Positions 1-7,090 of a stretch of DNA of 64,000 bases are shown one piece after another. This DNA comes from Luteibacter sp. GTDB taxonomy: Bacteria > Pseudomonadota > Gammaproteobacteria > Xanthomonadales > Rhodanobacteraceae. The notes beneath the pieces are model-generated. The model was not told the origin of the DNA. It saw only the letters and a list, made by a program, of their open reading frames with translations, and ran no database searches. Position numbers and translations under genes: made by a program. The number at the start of each line of letters is the position of its first letter. Position 1 is the stretch's first letter. The stretch covers positions 1-64,000 of the forward strand of contig NZ_WNDO01000027.1 of assembly GCF_009912395.1 (NCBI RefSeq), in the 5' to 3' direction.

Positions 1-252
1 GAAAGCGTTCTCCTCCTCCAGCCGCGCCACTTCACGTTTGAGCCGTGCATGTTCGGCCAACTCCAAGCGTTGTGCCTGATCGTCCTGGTCGTGCCGCCGC
101 GCCTGGGCGCGCCAACTGTACAGCTGGGCAGGCTGCAACCCCAGATCACGAGCCACCGTGGTTACCCCTTCTGTGGCCGCTCGCAACAGTGCCTGCTGCC
201 TGAACTCCAGGCTGAACTCCTGCCCCTTTCTGCCTGCCTTGCTCTTGGTCAT
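1..252 (-). CDS. IS3-family transposase OrfA, 3' end beyond the window
   Basis: The minus strand has an open frame of 84 codons running off the left edge, starting with ATG after a strong ribosome binding site (AGGAGGTGG). The protein has the IS3 OrfA layout: a basic N-terminus (MTKSKAGRKGQEFSLEF), a helix-turn-helix around residues 17-50 (EGVTTVARDLGLQPAQLYSW), then a Glu/Lys-rich leucine-zipper-like coil at the visible end. OrfA binds the element's terminal repeats and usually works together with OrfB. It belongs to the partial insertion sequence ending at 316. Only the 5' part is visible, so it cannot be judged intact or not. Confidence 0.85.
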   Translation of the reverse strand, partial: MTKSKAGRKGQEFSLEFRQQALLRAATEGVTTVARDLGLQPAQLYSWRAQARRHDQDDQAQRLELAEHARLKREVARLEEENAF

Positions 253-316
253 CGTCCACCTCCTATTGCGATAGTTAATCGCTTATAGGGGTGTCCGTGA
301 AACGGGGGCAAGATCA
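1..316 (-). mobile_element. Partial IS3-family insertion sequence (left end)
   Basis: Read on the minus strand from 316, the sequence begins TGATCTTGCCCCCGTTTCAC and continues with GGACACC. This matches the TGATCTTRCCC...GGACAC pattern of IS3-type terminal repeats. OrfA starts 64 bp inside. The rest lies left of the window. Its end abuts a hairpin 20 bp before the OrfA of the next element, so it appears to have inserted just upstream of that element. The boundary at 316 rests on resemblance only, because the other end is not visible. Confidence 0.6.
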
Positions 317-337
317 CGTTCCCAAGGGAACACCCCC

Positions 338-652
338 ATGAGCATCGTGATAGGAGAAGAGATCAAACGCTGGACCGCCCGTCGGAAGTCGGCGTTGGTC
401 CTTGAAGTGATTCAAGGTAAGACGTCGATATCGGAAGCCAGTCGTCAGTTCGACCTGCCGCCCTCGGAGATCGAGGGCTGGGTCGAGGATGCGAAGCGCG
501 GCATGGAGAATGCCCTGCGTGCTAAGCCCGAAGACGTCCGCGAGCAGTACGAGCGGCAGTTGAAGGACCTTCATGAAGCCTATGGCGAGGCCATGCTGGA
601 GCTGCGCGCACGAAAAAAATTGAGCTCCCTGCTGGGCAAGGACGAGACCTGA
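338..652 (+). CDS. IS3-family transposase OrfA
   Basis: This 104-residue protein has an N-terminal helix-turn-helix (about residues 10-50, with SISEASRQFDLPPSEIEGWV) and a C-terminal amphipathic coil rich in Glu, Arg and Leu, as in OrfA proteins of IS3-family elements. It would recognise the element's ends and multimerise through the coil. Its TGA overlaps the ATG of orfB by one base, so OrfB is probably made by translational coupling rather than by the -1 frameshift common in other IS3 groups. The gene looks intact. Confidence 0.85.
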   Translation: MSIVIGEEIKRWTARRKSALVLEVIQGKTSISEASRQFDLPPSEIEGWVEDAKRGMENALRAKPEDVREQYERQLKDLHEAYGEAMLELRARKKLSSLLGKDET

Positions 653-1470
653 TGGTTTCCCTTCAGCAGGGATTGCTTGCCGATGGTTTCGAGGTCTCGA
701 TGGTCAAGCTCTGTCGCTGGTTTGGTGTGGCGAGGCGGACGGTCTATTACCGCCCGACCAAGGCATTGCCGAAGATCCACGAGGCGGTCGCCGCGCCGGT
801 GAAAGCCCTTATCGAAGCGGAGCCATCCTTCGGCTACCGGACCGTCGCCGGCCTGCTTGGCATGAACAAGAACACGGTCCAGCGCATTTTTCAGCTCAAG
901 GGCTGGCAGGGGCGCAAACGGCCGGCTGGTCAGCGTCCACGTATCCAGGCACTGCCGTCGGTCGCCACCCGGCCGGACGAGCGCTGGTCAACGGATCTGT
1001 GCCGGGTCTGGGGCGGCAAGGACGGCTGGCTCAGCTTGGCTTTGGTCATCGATTGCCATACCCGCGAACTTCTTGGCTGGCATCTGTCGCGCAGTGGTCA
1101 GGCCAGCACGGCCGCCGGTGCGCTGGAGCAAGCCTTGATCAGCCGCTTCGGCACCCTGGGCAAGGTCAACGCGCCCTTCCTTCTTCGATCGGACAACGGC
1201 TTGGTTTTTACCAGCCGTAAATACACCAGTCCGGTCCGCAGCTATGGCTTGCAGCAAGAGTTCATCACGCCGCATTGCCCGCAGCAGAACGGCATGGTCG
1301 AGCGGGTCATCCGTACGTTGAAAGAGCAGTGCGTGCATCGTCATCGGTTCGAAAGCCTGACCCACGCCATGCGCACGATCGGCGATTGGATCCACTTTTA
1401 CAACCACCGGCGACCGCATCAGGCGCTGAAGATGAAAGCACCCGCCGAGGCGTATGCGTTAGCGGCCTGA
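652..1470 (+). CDS. IS3-family transposase OrfB (DDE catalytic subunit)
   Basis: This 272-residue protein has an N-terminal HTH_21-like region (residues 10-85) and an rve integrase core (about 105-265). The DDE triad is visible: Asp in WSTDLCRVW, Asp in LLRSDNGLVF, and Glu in MVERVIRTLKEQ. The family signature FYNHRRPHQAL follows near the end. It catalyses strand cleavage and joining during transposition. The length is normal and there is no internal stop, so the enzyme may still be active, although the element's ends look damaged. The start overlaps the OrfA stop codon (ATGA arrangement). Confidence 0.9.
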   Translation: MVSLQQGLLADGFEVSMVKLCRWFGVARRTVYYRPTKALPKIHEAVAAPVKALIEAEPSFGYRTVAGLLGMNKNTVQRIFQLKGWQGRKRPAGQRPRIQALPSVATRPDERWSTDLCRVWGGKDGWLSLALVIDCHTRELLGWHLSRSGQASTAAGALEQALISRFGTLGKVNAPFLLRSDNGLVFTSRKYTSPVRSYGLQQEFITPHCPQQNGMVERVIRTLKEQCVHRHRFESLTHAMRTIGDWIHFYNHRRPHQALKMKAPAEAYALAA

Positions 1471-1672
1471 CCTGTGCAGGATGTGCTGGGTCATTACACC
1501 GCGGCGCTCGATCGTCTGGATGGGATCATCGACCAGTGGGCAGTGGATGTGCCGATCATTATCGAGGCCGTGAAGGCGCGTTGATCCCTTGTCGCGAGGT
1601 CACCAAGGGCGCCCAAGGCAGAGCCATGCGCCCCAAGAACGCTACCTATCACGGCATGCGTACCCGGCGTCG
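1471..1672. other. Gap between IS3 element and Tn3-type transposase, with a possible gene remnant
   Basis: No complete gene is seen. A 36-residue frame (GTG at 1474, stop 1582-1584) reads like the C-terminal tail of a longer protein (ALDRLDGIIDQW, then VKAR) and may be what remains of a gene destroyed by the IS3 insertion. The sequence GGCGTCGTTAGCGTAGG at about 1667 overlaps the end of the transposase frame and could be a diverged Tn3-type terminal repeat. I could not find its partner. Confidence 0.3.
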
Positions 1673-4618
1673 TTAGCGTAGGTTCCGGAGCACCGGGCGT
1701 AGCGGTTGGAGGGTGGGCAACAGCCTGGCCAGGTACCTTTCGACCGGGAACAGGAAGAGTCCCCGGAAGTTCACCAATCCCTCCTGTACCGGCGCGATAT
1801 GGTGAAGATGGTCCGGCACAGCGAGTGCGGCCATCTCTGGCGGCAGGGTCGTGAGGGAGGCCTGGATCCGGGCCGTCGTCCATCCCATCACGATGTTGCT
1901 GAGCAGGGTGATGGACGACGACACGCTGCGAAGGCGGCCGGGCATACGAATCTGATGCCGCGGTACTTTACCCGTCTCCAACGCATGCTCCAGCACATGC
2001 ACGCGCTCGCCGTGATTGAGCGTGCGCAGAATCTCGCGGCGAAACGCGGGCCGTGTGAACCAGCGGCACAGGTGCAGCGTGAGCAACAAGCGCCCGATCT
2101 GGACACCGGCGTCATAGATGGATTCCCCCGCAGCGGCCGACCCGAAGCGCGACAGGATATCCACGGCACTGGCCTTGCCCATCGCCGTGGAGGCAGCGAT
2201 GCGCACGCATTCATCCCAGAGCGGGTCGAGCTTTTCCGGTTGAGCCCGCCGGGTGGCTAGCACATCGCTCAGGCGGGCCGGCACCACCATGCCCTGCGTG
2301 GCATAGAGCTTATGCCCGCTGGCGTCACGTAACCGCGGGCACAGGTCCTTCTGCAGCAATTTGCCCATGAATAGGCCAAATTCGGTTTGACCGTGCGTGT
2401 CGACAGCCAACTGCCGGATGACCAGCGCCGATTGCCGAAGCACCCCTTCCAACGCTACGCCCACCTGGCGTTCCCCCAGAACGACCGGTTGATCGTGGAA
2501 AATGCCCCAACGGTCATGGATATGGGTGTAGATCCCGATCGACCGTTTCTTCGTCCGCGGATCCCGCCGGTGAAGACGGCTGCCTTTGGCGACCTCCCGG
2601 CTCATCATATCCGCGGACGCCAGATCGGCCCGTCCCCAGGTTTCGGCGACGGGATGGCTTTGCATGTACTCGAAGACGGCCGTATTCGCCTCGCGCAACC
2701 GCTTTTCCTGCGCCGTCCAGCGCATGCTGTGATGGATGGCTTCCGCCGAGAGGCCGGGCATCATACGTGCCATGTCCGCACCCGACAAGGCGGTGCCGTG
2801 GGCCAGGAGACCGGCGTACACCAACCGCAGCTCATCGACCGAGCGCGGCTCGCGTCCCAGCAGAATCCAGCTAAACCGCGTGTGGCTATCCACCTCCATC
2901 ATGACCGTCGGCAGTTCGGCTGTGCCGATGCGATCCATCAACGCAGCCCGCAGCGGTTTGACCTCTTCCGGCACGTCTTCGGCGACCTGTTTCGCCAGGT
3001 GGATACCCTGCCGGTCAATGGCAATCTCGCCGGCATGGGCAGCGTCATCCAGACGCCGCAGTTCGCGCTCGACCTCTTCCACCAAGGGGCCGGTGAACTC
3101 CTTGACGTCCCGCGGCAATCTCAGCCGTGCGTAATGGTGTGTCTTGGTCTTAACCCATTCCGCAGGCGGAATCATCATGCTTTCCCGGCTGCGGAAGCCA
3201 AAGCTGTGCGCGATGTACACGCTGCCACTTTTCAGGGCGCGCCGGGTCGCCAGCAACGTGGCGACCTCGAAGGCCTGTAAAGCCCGCTGCCGATCGACAG
3301 CACCGAGCAGGTCGTCCCACACCTTGCCCAGATGGACGGGAATCGTCTCGGGCAACATCGGCTTTCGTTGTTGGTACAGTTCACGCAGGGCATCCAGCGC
3401 CTGAATGACCGGATGCGGTGTCGCGCTCTCGAACGGGAGTGCGCAGAGCATTTTCAACAGCGATCGCGAGTGGCGACTGTTCTGCACAAGAAGCTGTTCG
3501 CGCGTCAACTGGGCACGGGTGATTTTCTTATTGCCGCCCACTTTTTCCACCGCGCTCAGAATGGCCGAGCGTAGCTCGTCTTCGCCCAGGGAGCGGTTAA
3601 GCGCCAATTGGCGCATATCCTTCGCGAAGGCCGTGAGCGTTCGAACGCGCTCCTCGGCCGACTTGACCACGGCACGTACCCCACCGCTCCAAAGGTCGGC
3701 GATATGCTGTCGTGTCATCGCCAGCAAGGTGTCGGTAGCCGTGCATAGCGCGGTTTGGAGAAAACAGGCCACTTCGACCGTCCGGCGCGCTTCGCTGATA
3801 CGTTTGCTCACCGAAGGTGGACGGTCGATCATCGCGGTGGCGTAGTGACGCTTGATGTGATCCGAGATGGACGGCATCGTGTGCACGGCAACGCCGAGCT
3901 GAGTCAGGCGCTGGATTCGCTCGTATTGCTCACGAAGTTGAGGGAACGATTGCCGTCTCGGTGCCTGTGCAAGCCACTCCTGGAGAGAGAGACCCGAGCG
4001 ATGGGGCTCATCACATGTACTCCGCCAAGCAGCAAGAACGGTAGCGGGCACCTCCTGTTGAATGGATGTACCTAGCCCTTCCTCGGCCAGTTGTAAGGCG
4101 ACGTTAATCGTGCTTTTTAGAGGACGCTCGCCCTCAATGAGGATGTGGTTCTCGTAGAGCCAGGTTTTGACGTGCGTCATCAGCCGGTGGCGGTCAAACT
4201 CGGAGAGGACTTCGATACGCAGATGCCGAACCAGGGCGCGACGCTGGTGTTCGGACATACGAACGAAGCCTAAGGTCTCCATCGCCAGCTTCTGGTGCGT
4301 AAACAACGTGCGGCGACCACGGTACAACGACCGCAGCGAAGCAATGTCCGGCGCGGCAATGCCGAGGGTCTCTCCAAGGTGTTTCCATAAGTCCGAAGGG
4401 ACCATTTTGACGGAGGCGAGTACGCTGCCTGTCAGCCGGATAAATCCCATCTGCAATGCCAACCCGAGGCGATGCAGGGGTTCACGCTTGGCCAGAATGA
4501 CTCGGCGTTCTTTTGGGGAATAGGTGAAGAAGGCATTGACCTCGAACTGGTTGAGCGCTTTAGGCAACGAACTCAGCCCAAGATAAGGCTTTTGCCAGTG
4601 CTGCATGCCCGCCTCCAA
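1673..4618 (-). CDS. tnpA: Tn3-family transposase TnpA
   Basis: This 981-residue protein has the usual length for Tn3-family transposases. The N-terminal part (residues 15-180) has the DUF4158 pattern. The C-terminal half carries the DDE_Tnp_Tn3 core with Asp in MMEVDSHTRF, Asp in LAVDTHGQTEF, and Glu in TLNHGERVHVLEH. It catalyses replicative transposition by cointegrate formation. No resolvase gene is found beside it, so the transposon seems incomplete. Its upstream end truncates an MFS transporter gene. ATG at 4618 is the first start after the stop-free region; a start a few codons later is possible. Confidence 0.92.
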   Translation of the reverse strand: MEAGMQHWQKPYLGLSSLPKALNQFEVNAFFTYSPKERRVILAKREPLHRLGLALQMGFIRLTGSVLASVKMVPSDLWKHLGETLGIAAPDIASLRSLYRGRRTLFTHQKLAMETLGFVRMSEHQRRALVRHLRIEVLSEFDRHRLMTHVKTWLYENHILIEGERPLKSTINVALQLAEEGLGTSIQQEVPATVLAAWRSTCDEPHRSGLSLQEWLAQAPRRQSFPQLREQYERIQRLTQLGVAVHTMPSISDHIKRHYATAMIDRPPSVSKRISEARRTVEVACFLQTALCTATDTLLAMTRQHIADLWSGGVRAVVKSAEERVRTLTAFAKDMRQLALNRSLGEDELRSAILSAVEKVGGNKKITRAQLTREQLLVQNSRHSRSLLKMLCALPFESATPHPVIQALDALRELYQQRKPMLPETIPVHLGKVWDDLLGAVDRQRALQAFEVATLLATRRALKSGSVYIAHSFGFRSRESMMIPPAEWVKTKTHHYARLRLPRDVKEFTGPLVEEVERELRRLDDAAHAGEIAIDRQGIHLAKQVAEDVPEEVKPLRAALMDRIGTAELPTVMMEVDSHTRFSWILLGREPRSVDELRLVYAGLLAHGTALSGADMARMMPGLSAEAIHHSMRWTAQEKRLREANTAVFEYMQSHPVAETWGRADLASADMMSREVAKGSRLHRRDPRTKKRSIGIYTHIHDRWGIFHDQPVVLGERQVGVALEGVLRQSALVIRQLAVDTHGQTEFGLFMGKLLQKDLCPRLRDASGHKLYATQGMVVPARLSDVLATRRAQPEKLDPLWDECVRIAASTAMGKASAVDILSRFGSAAAGESIYDAGVQIGRLLLTLHLCRWFTRPAFRREILRTLNHGERVHVLEHALETGKVPRHQIRMPGRLRSVSSSITLLSNIVMGWTTARIQASLTTLPPEMAALAVPDHLHHIAPVQEGLVNFRGLFLFPVERYLARLLPTLQPLRPVLRNLR

Positions 4619-4750
4619 CCTTCCGAAAGGGAAGGTAAGAGCCTAACAGTAACCATTTGATTTTACGCTAGTTTTGCCAGCAAATCATAAATATAATCAT
4701 ATATTTCAATGAGTTGCGTCATGCAGGGGGCGGCACTATTTGCACGGAAA
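4619..4750. other. AT-rich region upstream of tnpA
   Basis: About 130 bp with markedly lower GC than the surroundings, including AAATCATAAATATAATCATA near 4682. It probably holds the tnpA promoter and the transposon's internal end. No gene is visible. Confidence 0.4.
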
Positions 4751-5236
4751 TCAAGGTAACACCATCCACGCCATGGCCTTGCCCGCGTTCTGCGGCCCGA
4801 CGAGGCCGATGCCCAAGGCGAACGCCCCGGTGACGATCAGGCTTTCCCCACAACCGAGCAGCAGGCGGCCCGCCAGCAGGACGCCCACGGACACATCAGG
4901 ACTGCCCAGGAACGCCAGCGACATCAGATAGACCAGGCCCGACAACGAGGCGACGACCAGGCCCAGGAGCATCGACGGTCGCCCGCCCCGCGTGTCCGCG
5001 AAGTTGCCGGCCCATGCCCGGGACAGCAGGGCCGCAGCGAACTGGATGCCGATCACGGCGCCCACCACGGTGGTGCCCAGGCCCAGCGTTTCATGAATAT
5101 GCACCGGGAGTACGGGCAAGGAGATGCCGATGGTGAGGAAGCCCACGAACACGGCCAGGGTCAGCGGGATGAGTCGGGAAATGGCGCGCACGCCAGGATC
5201 CAGGGCAGCGCCCTGGTGTGGTTGGGTTTGAGACAC
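4751..5236 (-). pseudogene. MFS transporter, truncated at its C-terminus
   Basis: The frame encodes the first five or so transmembrane helices of a major facilitator transporter resembling the YhhS/YfcJ group: helix 1 LIPLTLAVFVGFLTIG, then a loop with the family motif GNFADTRGGRPSMLLG, then hydrophobic helices. Members have about 400 residues; here about 160 remain before a stop right after GKAMAWM, where the transposon begins. The start chosen is GTG at 5236 (VSQTQPHQ); an ATG at 5278 is also in frame but has a weak ribosome binding site. It is almost certainly non-functional, and its substrate cannot be told. Confidence 0.8.
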
Positions 5237-5520
5237 AAGGAATTCTCGCTCGGGAAAGAAAAGGCTTTTTTCCAGCATAGGTGCGATCCAGCACTTCGGA
5301 AATTCGCGTTGCAGGCGCCCTTTTTATTCACTTTATTTTATTCAAATACAATGCATTACATATATTTCATGAAGTGAATTCGAGTCGACTATTCGCGTTC
5401 CGTATGGCGACACAGCGGCCCGACCCCTTCGATACCTTCGTCTCGGTTGCTCCGTCATGACGTAATCCATACAATGAGAATGATTCGCGTTCTTGGCGTC
5501 CAGAATCCCCTATCCCGACG
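5237..5520. other. Divergent intergenic region before the iron locus
   Basis: An AT-rich stretch (about 5318-5375) lies between the truncated MFS gene and the FecI-type gene, followed by a Fur-box-like site close to the sigma-factor start. It presumably holds promoters for both directions. No gene is seen. Confidence 0.5.
5473..5491 (+). promoter_or_regulatory. Fur box upstream of the FecI-type sigma factor
   Basis: AATGAGAATGATTCGCGTT contains the 9-bp palindrome GAATGATTC and fits the 6-1-6 Fur-box pattern in its left half. It lies 30 bp before the sigma-factor ATG, as expected for iron-repressed fecI-type genes. The right half is weak. Confidence 0.65.
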
Positions 5521-6048
5521 ATGAGCCCCACTCCGACATCACCGCAGCGGTCGCCCCTCGTCGACGCGTTCCAGACCCATTACCACGCCCTGCTGACGGC
5601 GGCGGCCCGGGTGCTGCGGTCGCGCGACTGCGCCGCCGACGTGGTCCAGGACGCCTACCTGAAAGTGGCGGCCATGGACGACGTGGCCTCCGTGACCAAT
5701 CCACTGGCCTTCCTCCATCGCATGACCCGCAACCTGTCCATCGACGTGTTGCGGGAGCGGGAGGTTCGCGACCGGCACATGGAGACGGGCCAACTCCCCG
5801 AGCACGTAGCCGACGCCACCCCGGGCGGCGAGCGCCGGGCGATCGCGCAACAGCGACTCGCCCTGCTGGCCTCCGTCGTCGACGAGTTGCCGCCACGCTG
5901 CCGCGAGGTCTTTTTCCTGCGCAAGGTGGAACTGCTGCATCCCGAGGACATCGCCAACCGGCTGGGTATCAGCCGGAACATGGTCGAGAAGCATCTGCGC
6001 AAGGCGCTGGTACACTGTCAGGCCCGCCTGGAAGAGCTCGAACGATGA
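5521..6048 (+). CDS. ECF sigma factor, FecI-like
   Basis: This 175-residue ECF sigma factor has region 2 at residues 15-80 (CAADVVQDAYLKVA, then NPLAFLHRMTRNLSIDVLR) and region 4 at 110-165 (LDELPPRCREVFFLRK-like, then IANRLGISRNMVEKHLRKAL), typical of FecI-type iron-starvation sigma factors. It would direct RNA polymerase to the promoter of the adjacent receptor gene when FecR signals that a ferric siderophore is bound outside. The stop overlaps the start of the FecR-type gene (ATGATG), indicating coupled translation. A Fur box lies 30 bp upstream. Confidence 0.92.
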   Translation: MSPTPTSPQRSPLVDAFQTHYHALLTAAARVLRSRDCAADVVQDAYLKVAAMDDVASVTNPLAFLHRMTRNLSIDVLREREVRDRHMETGQLPEHVADATPGGERRAIAQQRLALLASVVDELPPRCREVFFLRKVELLHPEDIANRLGISRNMVEKHLRKALVHCQARLEELER

Positions 6049-7022
6049 TGCACGCGCGCCGCAAGGCCGACGCGGAAGCTCTGCGTGACGTGGCGGCCGA
6101 ATGGGCCATCCGGATCGACGTCAACGACCTGACCGATGCGGACAACGCCCGGCTCGACGCATGGCTCGCGGAGAACCCCGCCCACGCCCCCGCACTGCAG
6201 CGGGCCTTGCTGCTGTGGTCGGACCTGGACGCCGCCGCCACCGTGGCGGTGAGGCGTCGCCGTACCCAGTTCCGCGGCATGAAGCGTGGGCATGGCCCGC
6301 GGCGTCGGCGCGCATGGGCGGCCGCAGCGATCGTCGTCGGCATCTTCGTGCTGGCATCGGGCGTAGTCATGCGTGACGAGATCGGCTACCGGTTGCGTGC
6401 AGATGTCTACACCGGTACCGGCGAGAGCCGCATCCTGCCGCTGGCCGGCGGCGGCACCCTGAAACTGGACGCCCGCACGGCCATCGCTTACCGCGACGAC
6501 GCCGGGCATCGCGGCATCGAGCTGCTGACCGGCCGTGCACAAATCGAGGTGGGCCATGGGGATCCGCGCCCGTTCCACCTGCTGGTCCGTGGCGCCGAGA
6601 TCGTGGATACGGGCACTATCTTCCAGGTCGACGCGCGCGACGAGGAGACCGAAGTCAGCGTAAGCCAAGGGGGCGTGAGCGTCAGCGCGGCCGGCCACAC
6701 GATGATCGCTGGCGCGGGCGAAAGCCTGCTCGTGGACGCCGACGGCATCCCCGGCCATGCCACCACGGCGGACGTGTACACCCTCACCGCCTGGACCCGT
6801 GGCCGCCTGGTCTTCGAAGACCTGCCGCTTTCCGATGTCGTCGCCGAGATCCAGCGCTATTACCCGGGCCGCATTGTCCTGCTCGACGCCCGCGCTGGCG
6901 AACGCCGCGTCAGCGGTGTCTTCGACGCCGCGCGTCCCTTGGACGCCCTCCACATCATCGAGCGAAACCTCGGGCTACGGCTCAAGCAATGGCCCGGGGA
7001 TATCGTGACGCTCGACGTCTGA
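6045..7022 (+). CDS. FecR-like anti-sigma/transmembrane signal protein
   Basis: This 325-residue protein has a cytoplasmic DUF4880 region (residues 8-50, WLAENPAHAPALQRA), one transmembrane helix at about 90-110 (AWAAAAIVVGIFVLASGVV), and a periplasmic FecR domain (about 120-215, with LAGGGTLKLDARTAI and DTGTIFQVD). A C-terminal STN-like part (about 250-325) probably contacts the receptor's signalling domain. It holds the partner sigma factor until the receptor signals substrate. The open frame extends further upstream, but the ATG overlapping the sigma-factor stop is the sensible start. Confidence 0.92.
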   Translation: MMHARRKADAEALRDVAAEWAIRIDVNDLTDADNARLDAWLAENPAHAPALQRALLLWSDLDAAATVAVRRRRTQFRGMKRGHGPRRRRAWAAAAIVVGIFVLASGVVMRDEIGYRLRADVYTGTGESRILPLAGGGTLKLDARTAIAYRDDAGHRGIELLTGRAQIEVGHGDPRPFHLLVRGAEIVDTGTIFQVDARDEETEVSVSQGGVSVSAAGHTMIAGAGESLLVDADGIPGHATTADVYTLTAWTRGRLVFEDLPLSDVVAEIQRYYPGRIVLLDARAGERRVSGVFDAARPLDALHIIERNLGLRLKQWPGDIVTLDV

Positions 7023-7090
7023 TCCGGGACATCCTCTTTTCGGTGGCTCATCCGTCATAGGAATGAGTCTCACTTCCCGGATCCTTCCGA

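Larger units (their letters stand above)
317..1470 (+). mobile_element. Second IS3-family insertion sequence, ends not resolved
   Basis: It consists of the orfA/orfB pair at 338-1470. A short hairpin (GTTCCC, 318-323, with GGGAAC, 326-331) precedes orfA. No matching terminal inverted repeats were found between 1470 and 1672, and the left flank is replaced by the neighbouring element after only about 20 bp. The element therefore probably lacks its own left end, having been split by the first one. Confidence 0.6.
1673..4768 (-). mobile_element. Remnant of a Tn3-family transposon
   Basis: Only tnpA remains, with no resolvase and no cargo. The right boundary is inferred at about 4768, where the MFS protein sequence stops matching the family (after GKAMAWM) and runs into a stop. 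Clear 38-bp type terminal repeats were not identified at either side, so both limits are approximate. Confidence 0.45.
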
